Shown here: positions 56,401 through 62,257 of the stretch, in pieces
Position numbering within the stretch: position 1 is the stretch's first letter
Layout: every line of letters starts with the position of its first letter
From: Eucommia ulmoides
Lineage: Eukaryota > Streptophyta > Magnoliopsida > Garryales > Eucommiaceae
Direction of reading: 5' to 3'
Assembly: GCA_016647705.1 (NCBI GenBank)
Contig: CM028338.1
Coordinates: forward strand, 25,183,077 to 25,247,076
DNA length: 64,000 nt
The notes under the pieces: generated by a model
Databases searched by the model: none
The model's input: the letters and a program-made list of their open reading frames with translations, nothing else
What the model was told of the DNA's origin: nothing
Made by a program: the position numbers and the translations under genes

Positions 56401-58581
56401 AATCATAATATGACAAAAGCTATAAATCATAAATAGTAATTTGATTGAAATTCTATTTTCCATATGAGGCCAACTTATTTAGGGATGCTTTTAAATATTG
56501 TTCTTTATTTTGTCATCTATTCTCTAACAAGTAATAATCTTCCTTGAATTCTGGTCAAAGACTCCAAAATTTTCCTTTATTAATTAAAAAAAATATAAAT
56601 TAGAGGAGACAATTGCTTTATTTCCATATAAAACATTAAAAAAACACATTACTTAACCCTAATTTTCCTATTTCTACTGTCATCAACCTCTGCTTCCTCA
56701 TCTGAATGTTAACCTTTGCAACCCTAAACCTTGTTCGCACCTCCAACCTTCGAGGTTTGGCACGATTGAAGTGATTAAGACGAAGACAAACACATTAAAT
56801 AGGTGCAAACTCAAGTTGTCTCTCTTAATTTTTCTTGTGATGGAAACACAGGGCATAAGTCCCGTCGAACTTCGCCCGGGGTGAAGTTGGGCGTTGCCGA
56901 TGGCATCTGGGTGCAATCCCAGCTAGAAAATAGCACCCTCATCACCCCGGGGCAGTGTAGGACTGCCCCGCCTCTAGGCGAGCCTCGAGAACGCCTTTTA
57001 CAACATTGGTTTGCATTAAGGTTCTAACTTTTGAGAATCTACTTTTAATCAACCTAGTAGATTGGCATTTTGCCCATCAATAACTTCTCACAGAAGTTCT
57101 GTTTTCTCATGCATTCAGGCATCATTTTCTCACTGTTGTCTTAAAATCTCTTATTACTGTTTGATTCATGAAGGCTGTCATGTGTTTTATCACCTTCTAA
57201 TAGCTTAATTCCATGACCTAGTTCAGTTTGATACTCAGCTACTTCTATGATATTCAGGATTCTTCCATAGAAGACATGTGAAGAAGTCTGATGGAGCTAT
57301 GACTTTTGAATGGACATATACGTGTCACAAATGCCGGGATATGAAGTTCACAAAGATCGACACAAAGAATGGGAAATTGCAATTGCAGAACAGTAAGAAA
57401 GCCGCCAAAGTGAGGTCAACGTGCTCAAAAGTGAGTAAAAACACCACTAAAGACAAAAAATCTGTTCAGCCCGCAACAAAAAGAAAAATTTCGGCCTGTG
57501 TACCTCTGCGACGTTCTTCAAGGAATGTTAAGCATGTCTCACTTCAAAGTAAAAAGGTTGGAAGTAAAAAGGTTGGAAGACCTAAGAAGAAAAAACGATC
57601 TAAAATAAGAAAAATTACGTGCAAGAACCCAAAGAGTTCAACTTGGCAGAAGAAGAGAACTGAGGTTTTCCGTGACTACTGGCTGAATGGTATCCATTTC
57701 TCTAGGAAGCCAAATGATGAAAGGGTGATGCATTTTAGAAGTAAAAAACTCCTTTTCCCTTCTGAACAGATGGCCGATGTACATAACCAACCTAGATGCA
57801 GTCTTTGTTTGGAAGAAAGCTGTACATCCTCATTGGTTTATATTAGTTGCGAAATCTGTGCAGGTGTCTTGTTCTTTCACTCTGATATCTATCTTAATTT
57901 TGATGTGTTATTGTTTGTGTCAATTTATAGAGGCTGGCCAATGTATTTTTTACGGCTTAATCATCCAGGTGTTTCAGCCTTTCAGTTAATGATTATATGC
58001 TTTTAGACTGTAGGTATTTTTTATTTTTTGTGTTAGCTTATGCAGTCTTCATGCATTTTGCAGATTGGTTTCATGGAGATGCTTTTGGGCTTAGAACTGA
58101 AAATGCTTTTAATCTCATTGGTTTCAAGTGCCACAATTGCCGTAGTAGAAGCCCTCCTCTCTGCCCACATTTGCATGCTAGGAGTGTAGAGGTTCAAACT
58201 GATACGTCTGAATGTAAAACTTTGCTTTGCACTCATGAGGTAACTCACGGCCCTGTTATTCTGGATGAAGTAATACTGAAACAAAAATCTCATGCTTGAA
58301 AAGCCAAAATCTTTGTTTTTGATGAGCAGATATCTGTGCTTGTTATGGATTCAAACTCGATGCTGCCATCAAACAGAGAAAATGGGCATTTGTGCATTAG
58401 TTTGGAGGATAAAACTGAAGCAAGTCACAACCTGGATGAGAATTGGAGAATGGATGCACTGATGGAGTCCAATGAGAATGTTTTGTCAGAAGATAAAACA
58501 ATTGAATTAGCCAAAGGGCACATAAATGTGTCTGCTAGTGTTGAAACAGGATCCCAGTTATCCCAGTCTAATGTGAAATAG
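26635..58581 (+). CDS. PTM-like: DDT domain-containing PHD-finger protein, PTM family (10 exons, 1723 aa)
   Basis: Joined exons: 26635-28229, 28327-28941, 32546-33566, 40656-40944, 41025-41149, 41577-42040, 56108-56136, 57258-57863, 58064-58239, 58330-58581. All introns are GT-AG and the total of 5172 nt is in frame. Domains: Tudor-like fold about residues 12-50, EAR-like motifs 143-245, DDT domain about 460-560, PHD finger 656-697, a C-rich region near 981, a conserved WWRGGRLSRQLF block in exon 4, a second zinc cluster about 1359-1405, a basic AT-hook-like tract about 1440-1500, and a third PHD-like cluster about 1558-1610. Length and order fit the Arabidopsis PTM group (about 1570 residues). 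Arabidopsis PTM has C-terminal membrane helices; none is seen here, so this may be the soluble paralogue. Expected role: nuclear chromatin reader and transcription regulator. Introns of 3.6, 7.1 and 14.1 kb are full of transposons. Confidence 0.9.
28230..28326 (+). other. Intron 1 (97 bp)
   Basis: GTATTC...TTGAACAG, T-rich with no repeat content. It interrupts the DDT domain at a serine codon. Confidence 0.85.
28327..28941 (+). CDS. PTM-like: PTM-like exon 2: rest of DDT and the PHD finger
   Basis: Acceptor GAACAG. Encodes LNGDFLDLITWPIYMVEYL (DDT end), EILRCLCDDAIEVEGVRSEL, then the PHD finger CCLCKMDGSLICCDGCPAAF...HSRCVGV...GDWYCPEC with the full Cys4-His-Cys3 set, and SIRGAELLGIDPYGRLYY. 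PHD fingers of this type read histone H3 tails; the exact mark cannot be told from sequence. Donor GGT|GTAAGT in phase 2. Residues 532-736. Confidence 0.93.
29885..30045 (+). pseudogene. LINE reverse transcriptase fragment in intron 2
   Basis: Plus-strand reading LPKIISFEQSAFVQ, AQEMVQKF and VIVKLDMAKAYE is the RT region before the first catalytic Asp of plant L1-type LINEs (usual text SAFVPGR..DNVLLA..KLDMSKAYD). Only about 50 residues remain and frames shift. Confidence 0.7.
30060..31000. repeat. Repeat with CGTTACG/ACGACCG-rich ends in intron 2
   Basis: Both ends are rich in CGACCGTTACG-type words (left 30080-30260, right 30890-30990), while the middle is AT-rich and carries a (TA)n tract at 30487-30510. 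The right edge AATCGCGGTATCAGG reversed partly resembles the left GTATCGG. It has the look of a MITE but the inverted repeats are weak and I find no target duplication. Confidence 0.35.
31100..31620 (-). pseudogene. LINE-type RNase H fragment, minus strand, intron 2
   Basis: Minus-strand reading WSPPPVQCLVLNCDGASRGN followed by LGISGREVVRNHAAQ matches the start of the RNase H domain at the C-terminus of plant LINEs (LNxDGASRGNPG). About 360 bp upstream on the same strand reads like the zinc-binding region, with frame breaks. Surrounding sequence gives no further domains. Confidence 0.6.
32546..33566 (+). CDS. PTM-like: PTM-like exon 3
   Basis: Acceptor TTTGCAG. Encodes SDSCDTGSSSNYYHISDL, then a variable stretch, then the conserved block YSFARTALLAAEELNKQ, CWPNIHYLCGDVWKEKCGWC, a CGWCFSC zinc-ligand-like cluster near residue 981, and GLLLGPWLNPDYSKIWRRC. 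It ends at a codon boundary at LLLG|GTAAGC. Residues 737-1077. Confidence 0.92.
34480..34870 (+). repeat. Diverged tandem duplication of about 195 bp in intron 3
   Basis: Two units start near 34480 and 34677. They share, in order, a TTGYAATWATTA word, ATATG.TTTTT.., GCC.CTGGCCTAGGAG / GCTTCTAGCCTAGGAG and AAATTGTGT / AGATTGTGT. Divergence is high, so the duplication is old. A G-rich tract (34434-34459) precedes it. Confidence 0.5.
36374..36993. mobile_element. Small DNA-transposon-like insertion inside the LINE
   Basis: The left edge TAACCCTAGGAAGCACCGAC and the reverse complement of the right edge TAAACCCCTGGAAGCACGGA form an inverted repeat of about 20 bases with a few differences. The LINE reading frame stops before it and resumes after it. 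The left part is rich in GACACG words, known from hAT-like plant repeats. No clear target duplication. The ORF at 36518-37249 runs across this insert and is rejected. Confidence 0.5.
37203..37658 (+). pseudogene. RNase H domain of the intron-3 LINE
   Basis: An open frame of about 150 codons covering LKFNIDGSARGYPGTICGGG, RSSLQADTLPLLHALQLC, FESDIALLVHMVNE and HCFREANSVADTLTKLG. The first Asp (NIDGSARG), the ESD site and the REANSVADTL end motif are present, and the usual ExxA Glu is replaced (QADTLPLLHAL). It is the best preserved piece of this LINE. Confidence 0.8.
38278..38400. repeat. SINE-like or tRNA-related repeat motif
   Basis: GGTTAGATGTACACAACC, CTTATAGAGAGTCTGTTTTC and ATTTGAACCCCACCATTTAA follow each other. 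I recall the same succession as a common dispersed repeat in plant genomes (..CAGCCTTACCCCTGC..AGAGAGGCTGTTTCC..GAACCC). It cannot fold as a functional tRNA. Confidence 0.35.
38418..38464. repeat. (TC)n(TA)n microsatellite
   Basis: About eleven TC units followed by about ten TA units. Confidence 0.95.
38450..40260 (-). mobile_element. LTR-like retroelement remnant, minus strand
   Basis: The stretch is clearly GC-richer than the neighbouring intron. On the minus strand it runs from TAGGATCTTATCACCCCCTG near 40230 through a leader-like region to a 3' part with AGTAGAGCTCTTTTTCG and TTTTATTCAGTTATTC, resembling R/U5 of a gypsy LTR. ORFs at 39281-39745 and 39845-40171 on the minus strand have His/Arg/Ser-rich translations without known motifs and probably reflect the base composition. 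Ends and target duplication were not found. Confidence 0.4.
40656..40944 (+). CDS. PTM-like: PTM-like exon 4
   Basis: Acceptor TTTGGCAG. Encodes LESNLHRLAVSTEWVKCVDS, GIGRKRGRC and the strongly conserved WWRGGRLSRQLFSWKAVPRS block followed by LVSKAARQ. Donor AAG|GTCTGA in phase 1. The match of this block to the family is what places the exon, 7.1 kb after exon 3. Confidence 0.92.
40945..41024 (+). other. Intron 4 (80 bp)
   Basis: GTCTGA...GTTGCAG; short and repeat-free. Confidence 0.85.
41025..41149 (+). CDS. PTM-like: PTM-like exon 5
   Basis: Encodes GGCKKIPGILYPDGSEFAKR and AWRAAVEASRSVEQLAHL, the family-typical segment after the exon 4 block. Acceptor GTTGCAG, donor CTG|GTACAT at a codon boundary. 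Confidence 0.92.
41150..41576 (+). other. Intron 5 (427 bp)
   Basis: GTACAT...TTTTCAG. No repeat recognised. Confidence 0.85.
41577..42040 (+). CDS. PTM-like: PTM-like exon 6
   Basis: Encodes VRELDSNIKWDEIENTKLL, IIRRKCSEG, FIPDVVAKHGSMLEESSSG, KYWLEDTHVPLYLLKVFEEK and KENGFSYLFSRAERLEKYKC, then CGHCNKDVLI, the first ligands of the second zinc cluster. Donor CAG|GTATTT in phase 2, so the zinc cluster is divided by the 14-kb intron 6. Confidence 0.92.
42596..44060 (-). mobile_element. Minus-strand L1-type LINE, 3' half
   Basis: A poly(T) tract at 42594-42610 on the plus strand is the poly(A) tail of this LINE. Going up the minus strand come the RNase H region (about 42800-43240, with VVELKAIPQGLLC), the zinc-binding region (43509-43871, with FWDKKIPKRISIFLWKMYYD and CLPLDDNIILR), and LWLAGKGDISFWCKLWVPKV (up to about 44040). 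It continues at 53548 beyond the inserted plus-strand LINE. Confidence 0.75.
44060..44905 (+). pseudogene. LINE ORF1 remnant: DUF4283-type domain and zinc knuckle
   Basis: Plus-strand reading LVGKFSHGRPQFADI, LIRLNHKGDFQRIWMKETCY, PMRVFKWDPSFHVDKKPHTA, VWISLPQLPIHFYNAASIFS and ACVCVEIDLLIELPKWVWIG matches the DUF4283 plus CCHC layout of plant LINE ORF1. The knuckle is degraded (CENIPGCGTHFLRQGDRM, with the usual C-x2-C-x4-H spacing lost). A stop at about 44610 interrupts the frame. Confidence 0.75.
45300..45418 (-). repeat. 3' LTR of the minus-strand copia fragment
   Basis: Starts TGTTAAGGGTATTTCC on the minus strand just after the polypurine tract; the other edge near TTTTCATACA is chosen only by the TG...CA rule. 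The length of about 119 bp is similar to the short LTR of the copia element at 1540. Confidence 0.55.
45300..46985 (-). mobile_element. Internally deleted Ty1/copia fragment (minus strand) inside the LINE
   Basis: On the minus strand: a gag-like remnant (about 46980-46650), RT with a degraded CLKPSP.AWFKRFSDVTK and the catalytic LLIVYVDDIVISGDD (about 46540-46370), RNase H with SSVESKYRTMAHNTCEL and LKHLLQELGFDHSSPMDLV (about 45780-45650), then the polypurine tract CTTGAGGGGGAG at 45419-45431 and a short 3' LTR starting TGTTAAGGGTATTTCC at 45418 and running to about 45300. Protease and integrase are missing. No 5' LTR was found. Confidence 0.78.
47033..47354 (-). repeat. 3' LTR of the gag-only element
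   Basis: 322 bp, TG...CA ended on the minus strand, adjacent to GAAGA. Nearly identical to 48698-49019. Confidence 0.88.
47374..48651 (-). CDS. Gag-like ORF of the gag-only element (425 aa)
   Basis: The ORF starts about 46 bp after the 5' LTR and ends about 20 bp before the 3' LTR. An N-terminal coiled-coil-like stretch (MQTILQKLDRLIKLQEES) is followed by the Ty3-type gag signature KLLTFDDTDADGWILKAEIY, EKVEAAAISFEGDALLWYQ, WEELKRWLRKKF and GSLHEQRFVLEQELSVRDY. Then come an acidic Ser/Asp-rich insert (about residues 165-220) and a second gag-like part, RLQPEIRVEL followed by QEGSIRENRRRFFESAAPLE, in an order unlike normal gag. No CCHC knuckle. It should form or enter particles supplied by a partner element. 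No stop codon interrupts it. Confidence 0.75.
   Translation of the reverse strand: MQTILQKLDRLIKLQEESIRIRKTKEAKMNSFAGGTPNHNESAIVSGQWHDFRFRKLKLLTFDDTDADGWILKAEIYFDLHQFTNEEKVEAAAISFEGDALLWYQKEEKIRPFFLWEELKRWLRKKFRSAQMGSLHEQRFVLEQELSVRDYRAPSLILTREVTFTTGGIEEIAMSTTPENSNNTDDSSPLFSNQDDDCDEAIIAKRIDEFDEDLITTRVDDFAIFVSAPWDRVSKEVPFDAFVKRLQPEIRVELSLEQEGSIRENRRRFFESAAPLEGTPTELTLGIVDKGLKKWVELINLKTHHSALPMDHFNVGLKIEEISAQCFRTSTFIKPSNVDRPNNSNTYFKPNNSFEPNNLDLTQEVEENFLTTGWGQKIEEKFQCITQAHKNHQGWSKRMVWDPGKRPNDKKIIKLHFLNFTLRTR
48683..48697 (-). other. Primer-binding site of the gag-only element
   Basis: Minus strand TTAGTATCAAAGCAC immediately inside the 5' LTR, close to the TGGTATCAGAGC site used with initiator Met tRNA. 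Confidence 0.6.
48698..49019 (-). repeat. 5' LTR of the gag-only element
   Basis: 322 bp, near-identical partner of 47033-47354. The minus-strand sequence runs from TGTTAGGACCCAAG at 49019 to CATATCA at 48698. Confidence 0.88.
49380..49990 (+). pseudogene. LINE endonuclease (EEP) domain remnant
   Basis: After the insertion block the LINE resumes with NIRGIRQPSIMRLKKLIRTC, KVSFVAISE, NHFLSNDNGAIWLSVKNGWN, SWMVGGQFNAIF (the GDFN-like site) and GFVGSQYTWCNN. These follow the apurinic-like endonuclease order of plant L1 ORF2. Several frame changes and stops (about 49802, 49900, 49994). Confidence 0.78.
50600..51480 (+). pseudogene. LINE reverse transcriptase remnant
   Basis: Plus-strand pieces NASGHDGF, LMPISVCNVVYNIVSKLVA, DNVLLAQEMIHRTK, VSLKLDMSKAYNRVYGSFL (first catalytic Asp), SSRGIRQGDPQFPSLF and HLSFADDIVVFTNGSKDSL (FADD in place of YADD) are in RT order. 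Frames change repeatedly. Confidence 0.82.
51560..53400 (+). pseudogene. LINE ORF2 C-terminus: connector, zinc-binding region and RNase H remnant
   Basis: 51640-51875 encodes KIRKNINGWNTKWLFSGVKL and ISIFTYFVIFLPKSL. About 52330-52740 carries SNFWDKKIPKYF and the degraded zinc-binding region. 52943-53383 encodes the RNase H part with VVELKAIPKSFLW, VVVELDSKAAVLMLV and LHCLRTTGVFVGIINFTLGH. It parallels the minus-strand LINE at 42.8-43.9 kb. Confidence 0.72.
53548..55390 (-). mobile_element. Minus-strand L1-type LINE, 5' half
   Basis: Minus-strand RT reading GPDGFTSIFFKNVG, SDLRPISLYNVVYKIVTKLI, SAYVKGRIIQDYVLLAQEMI (55321-55043), then after an insertion SFVDHIVIFTNEWIDSLKLI (54245-54039, the YADD site mutated to FVDH) and downstream connector to about 53548. 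It continues at 44060 on the far side of the plus-strand LINE. The element is 5'-truncated at about 55390 within RT. Confidence 0.75.
54233..54840. mobile_element. TRIM-like insertion within the minus-strand LINE RT
   Basis: Left end TGTAGAAACCCAATGGGCTT and reverse complement of the right end TGAAGAAACCCAATGGGCCT, so the two edges are inverted copies of one word. The left 310 bp repeats the host repeat at 46986/49020-49270, and a second related segment (54590-54800) has CACATCGGACC words and TTTTGATACCATGTAAAAAC. It interrupts the RT reading between QGDP and the next motif, with AGGA on both sides as a possible short duplication. Confidence 0.55.
56108..56136 (+). CDS. PTM-like: PTM-like exon 7 (29-nt micro-exon)
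   Basis: Acceptor AATTGCAG, donor AAAG|GTTAGT. Together with neighbouring bases it encodes RDAVSCHFCKG, which joins CGHCNKDVLI from exon 6 to FFHRRHV in exon 8 and supplies the third and fourth ligands of the second zinc cluster. The phases 2 and 1 on its sides fit exactly, and the same break occurs in the family. Confidence 0.87.
56137..57257 (+). other. Intron 7 (1121 bp) with a hAT element
   Basis: GTTAGT...TATTCAG. About 70 percent of it is the hAT element at 56216-57008. Confidence 0.85.
56216..57008. mobile_element. Non-autonomous hAT element with perfect 8-bp target duplication
   Basis: Left end CAGTGTTGTAAAAGG and reverse complement of the right end CAATGTTGTAAAAGG, flanked on both sides by GTTTGCAT (56208-56215 and 57009-57016). 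The eight-base duplication and the CARTGTTG terminus are diagnostic of hAT. 793 bp, no transposase; the ORFs at 56698-57027 are chance readings of GC-rich ends. Confidence 0.88.
57258..57863 (+). CDS. PTM-like: PTM-like exon 8: zinc cluster end, basic tract, start of third cluster
   Basis: Encodes FFHRRHVKKSDGAM and YTCHKCRD (end of the second zinc cluster), then a Lys/Arg-rich tract with VPLRRSSRNVKHVSLQSKKV and an AT-hook-like VGRPKKKKRSK, then VFRDYWLNGIHFSRKPNDER and CSLCLEESC...YISCEICA (start of the third cluster). A 15-bp tandem duplication gives KKVGSKKVG. Donor GCAG|GTGTCT in phase 1; the ORF that reads on into the intron is not coding. Confidence 0.9.
57864..58063 (+). other. Intron 8 (200 bp)
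   Basis: GTGTCT...TTTGCAG; open reading through it is by chance (hydrophobic, AT-rich). Confidence 0.85.
58064..58239 (+). CDS. PTM-like: PTM-like exon 9: end of third PHD-like cluster
   Basis: Encodes DWFHGDAFGLRTENAFNLIG and FKCHNCRSRSPPLCPH, completing the Cys/His set CSLC..CEIC..FH..CHNC begun in exon 8. Donor GAG|GTAACT. Confidence 0.9.
58240..58329 (+). other. Intron 9 (90 bp)
   Basis: GTAACT...GATGAGCAG. Without splicing the frame would end at about 58299 (KSHA stop), giving a slightly shorter C-terminus. Confidence 0.65.
58330..58581 (+). CDS. PTM-like: PTM-like exon 10, acidic C-terminus and stop
   Basis: Encodes ISVLVMDSNSMLPSNRENG and an acidic, Ser/Asn-rich tail ending QLSQSNVK then TAG at 58579. 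It is low in conserved features, so this exon is less certain than the others; a variant retaining intron 9 would end earlier. No membrane helix is present. Confidence 0.7.
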   Translation: MSVLVMDSNSMLPSNRENGHLCISLEDKTEASHNLDENWRMDALMESNENVLSEDKTIELAKGHINVSASVETGSQLSQSNVK

Positions 58582-58925
58582 ACAGAAGTGACATCTGTAG
58601 GGTGTACCATGCGAAGAATGGCATGGTGAAAGCAATAGCTATCCGTGGATTTGTGGTAAATAGACTCTTATTGACTCATGTCGCTCATCTGAGTTGCTGT
58701 ATCGAACGATTGCGAGCTTCAGATGAACTACAAGACAGGAGAGAAAAGTGTAGAATAGATTCTGAACTGATGATTTTAACTGATGTGATGAGAGTGCTGG
58801 CACCAAAGAGACAAAAAATACAAAACAAATGCGAATCTTCTGATGTTGTTTGGATTGTAGCTGTGAATTCAAAAAAGACTACATTTGGATGATTGATTTG
58901 AAAACAAATTAACAAAATAAATTGC
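58582..58925 (+). other. Probable 3' UTR of the PTM-like gene
   Basis: Runs to an AATAAA signal at 58916-58921, the first good one after the stop. The 96-codon ORF at 58602-58892 lies inside it and shows no family similarity. Confidence 0.45.
58916..58921 (+). terminator. Candidate polyadenylation signal AATAAA
   Basis: Canonical hexamer 335 bp after the stop codon, followed by T-rich DNA. Plant signals are variable, so this is only a candidate. Confidence 0.4.
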
Positions 58926-60559
58926 TGGGTCACATAACATTTCTTTCTATGTCTAATCCTTGCTGAAATTGGTTATTTGGTTTTTTGTCAATATTATGTG
59001 CTTGGGACATTGACTGACATTTGATTTCCAACTCTTGCTCTGCTGCTTGTTTTCTCAACATTTGTAAGGTAGTTCTACCGATCAAGGCATCTTTGGCACT
59101 TAGCTGGGAAGTAGCAGTTAAAAGGCATTGTCAAGGTTAATTATCAGTTTGTTTTACAATTTATTGGTAATTTTACATTGAGCGTTGATATATGACCCAT
59201 CCAGTAATTTGAAGACATCAATCATGTTGCTTCTCTTATCAATCTAAACGTATCTGTTAGTTAACTTCATATACAAAGTCATCCTTCAAAATGTTAGCAA
59301 AAGTTATTTTTAAATTCACACAATGATAACATTAAAAAATTAGCAAAAGTTATGTGTCATAGATTGTTATGGAAATGAACATTAGCAGGGAACATAGTTG
59401 TAAGGTGCATGCATCCAATTTCGATAAAAAAGAGAAACATTTTAGATATGCTTCATAAATTAGAATATTTTGTCTTTCATTCTTTTTAGTAGTTTTCTTA
59501 TTAAGATTTAAAAATTAGTGTTTACTGAAAAGGAAAAAAGATCATTTATAAGATCCTGTAATGTTGTTTTAAGTATTTCATTCGCATTAATTCTTTATCC
59601 ACTTCCTTATTGTGGTAAATAGTGTTTCTAGCAAATGGAACAAGATAAAGAATGGTAAAAAAATATCTATACTTGTCCGTTTGGTCAAAAGGATGGAACA
59701 TTGATAGGAAGAAAACATGGATGTCTTTCCTCTGTGTTTGGTATGAAGGATGGAAAGGGAGTATAATTTTTTCCATTATTTAATAATTGTGGATGACTAA
59801 AAGCAAGACAATTATTTTTCAATTCATTCTTTCCACTTTACATTTCATTTTTTGAAGGATAAGTTTTTATTTTTTATTTTATTTATTTTTTTCTTCCCGT
59901 TTTGTGTTCTTTTGATAACAAACAAATGAAAATCAATCTTCCTCCATATTTTCTCCATATGTACGGATAGTTAGATCGAATACTCTAGCACCTTAGTGAA
60001 CTGTTAATTGGTATGATTTATCCGAAACAGCATACACTTGGTTTAAGAACTCTAAATTTGGTGTTCGAAACTATTAACTTCAATATATGTAACTTCCAAA
60101 ACATTTATAGATAAATAAAGGTATAGCATACTATACTGACATATTTTCACTCATAAACTTTTCAAATTGACCTTTACTTGTACAAAAGGACTATCTGATC
60201 ACAATTTTCATTTGTTTCCTATGAATAGAATTATATCTAGTGTTCTGCATTGTTTCCCTTTCCATTCCACGTACTAAAACATTACATGATGTAGCAAACG
60301 TTGCTACACATCAGACTAGTGGCAGAGGATTCCCCATTAGCATGTGAATAGAAGACAACCACTTCGAGGAGTTCAATTTCAATACTGTAAAACGAAGTAC
60401 TTCAAATAATTGTTGATGGGTGATAGACTGATGAAATTTTCACAAGAAGGGAACATGTTTGAACTATTGGAATGGAGTGAGTGATAGACGATATGATTGT
60501 AGTTTATGCAATTTTTGGTGGATGATCGGCATATTTGTTTCTCATGATTGTAGTTTATG

Positions 60560-60596
<37 letters not shown>

Positions 60597-60852
60597 CTTT
60601 TGCTACTTTTTCTTTTCTTTTTTGTTCATTCATTTAAATTTATGATGTTAATTTCAAACGGCTCTTTATTTGTGAGCTTGGTTTTGAACTTGAAGTTTCA
60701 ACTTAGTCCACATATATAGATTTTCACTTGCTATTTATTGAATCTTTGGAGCTTCCAACCAAATATTTTATGGCAGCATGTAGAGTAGTCCTTTGATTTG
60801 TATATTAGTTTGGGGAAGTCTTATAAGGGAAGTCTAATATGTATTTAACACT
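58926..60852. other. Intergenic DNA, no gene recognised
   Basis: AT-rich; contains a T run at 60563-60595 and a short direct repeat GATTGTAGTTTATGCAATTT at 60495 and 60546. No coding or RNA gene is supported. Confidence 0.5.
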
Positions 60853-61016
60853 GACCTTCATGTGCAACCTAGGTTGCACGTGGAACGGTTGACTGAGAGA
60901 TGATTTTTATGCCCAAGTGACTTAGTGTATAAATGACCTTCACGTGCAACCTAAGTTGCAGGTGGAACGGTTGACAGAGAGATGATTTTTATGGCCAAGT
61001 GACTTAGTGTATAAAT
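60853..61016 (+). repeat. 82-bp tandem duplication with an 18-bp palindrome
   Basis: Copies start at 60853 and 60935 with GACCTTCA(T/C)GTGCAACCTA and both end AGTGACTTAGTGTATAAAT. The first copy contains the perfect palindrome GTGCAACCTAGGTTGCAC; in the second it has two mismatches. Confidence 0.85.
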
Positions 61017-62257
61017 GATGGATGCTTCCCTAACCTAGCTTCAATGCTATCTTATGTGGATTAGCTTCTTTCACTTATATGTTAGTTCAGGAAAGTCCAC
61101 TGGAATGGTGTGGGGTTCGATATTAAATGCAAAATAGTCTAAATTTTGACCGTTTAGTAGTATTCACGGGGGGTACTGCAGAACATGTGAGAGTGAATGG
61201 AAAAAAATAAAAATAAAAATAAATGATGGATGCTTCACTAACCTAGCTCTAACACTATCTTATGAGTTTGCAACCTGAAATTATATGATAATCAGGTCTA
61301 GTTTGATATGTGATTCAACACGGTTGTTCACGTCCAATCCCGACATGTTTATGGAGGCGATTGACAAAGATGAGGCATTTGTGATGGTCGGAAGAGTAAT
61401 GACCTAATTACTTGAGGGATAAATGACGGAGGCTTCCCGAACCTAATTATGATACCAATTTCGGAACTTACAGTCAAGAACTATAGGACAATAGGTGGAG
61501 TAGCTCCTTTGACTTAAATTTTAGTTCAGGAAGGTCCATTGGAATGGTGTGGGTTCAATATTATATGCAAAATAGTCTTAATATTGACCGTTTAGTAGTT
61601 GGCTCTCTGGCATTGTGATTTACTTGTGTTCCCTTTTCATCTCTTGCTTGTCTAAGTCTTTAAATTTCTACAGTTCAGTTCAGACAAATTATCTTATAGT
61701 GAAGGCAATCCTGACCTTGTTATTTGTTAATGATACATCGGTAAACGTTCATCATTCTTGTTGTAACTGCCCTGTTTCTTTCTTTTTTCTTTTTATTTAT
61801 TTTTTATTTTTTATTTTAAAGTACTGTAAACACCTGACTCATTAGAAAAGACTCTGAGGTTTCAGAGTGATGGTTATTCCTGTTAGGTCAGTTAATGTTG
61901 TATGTTTTATTCTACCTGTGAGATCTTTTAGTACATTGGTTAAGCCAGAGGAAGAGCATATTTTTATGACTAGTAAAAATAAAAATGAATATGCCAAGGC
62001 CTTCTTTTTGTTCTTATTTTTGTTTGTTTTTCTTTGTGTTCAAGTGAAAAACCGTTAGTTTTTTTTCTCTTTGTTTTATTTGAATTTCGCCTTTCGCCCA
62101 CTCTTCATGGAGCCCATCCAGTTTTCCTTGCATAAAGAATGAATTGTTTGGTCGTACAAGGTATAGTGTCAGTTCATGTTGTGATCCCACGAAGCCTCTA
62201 GTATTGTTACATTGATGATATTTGGAAAATGACGATGACTGGTTTTAATACTGGCTT
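61017..62257. other. Intergenic DNA with dispersed direct repeats
   Basis: The segment TTAGTTCAGGAAAGTCCACT..GGAATGGTGTGG..GCAAAATAGTCT..GACCGTTTAGTAGT at 61081-61172 recurs at 61522-61600. GGATGCTTCCCTAACCTAGC recurs in variant form at 61018, 61227 and 61428. These look like parts of one decayed repeat. No gene. Confidence 0.5.

Noticed and set aside
57864..58006. Coding continuation of exon 8
   Set aside because: Open frame is hydrophobic intron sequence; splicing to 58064 restores the conserved CEICADWFHGDAFG sequence.
58602..58892. 96-codon ORF after the stop codon
   Set aside because: Lies in the probable 3' UTR, and no splice option joins it in frame with family-like sequence.
60853..61016. 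CRISPR-like array
   Set aside because: Just two long tandem copies without spacers, in a plant genome.
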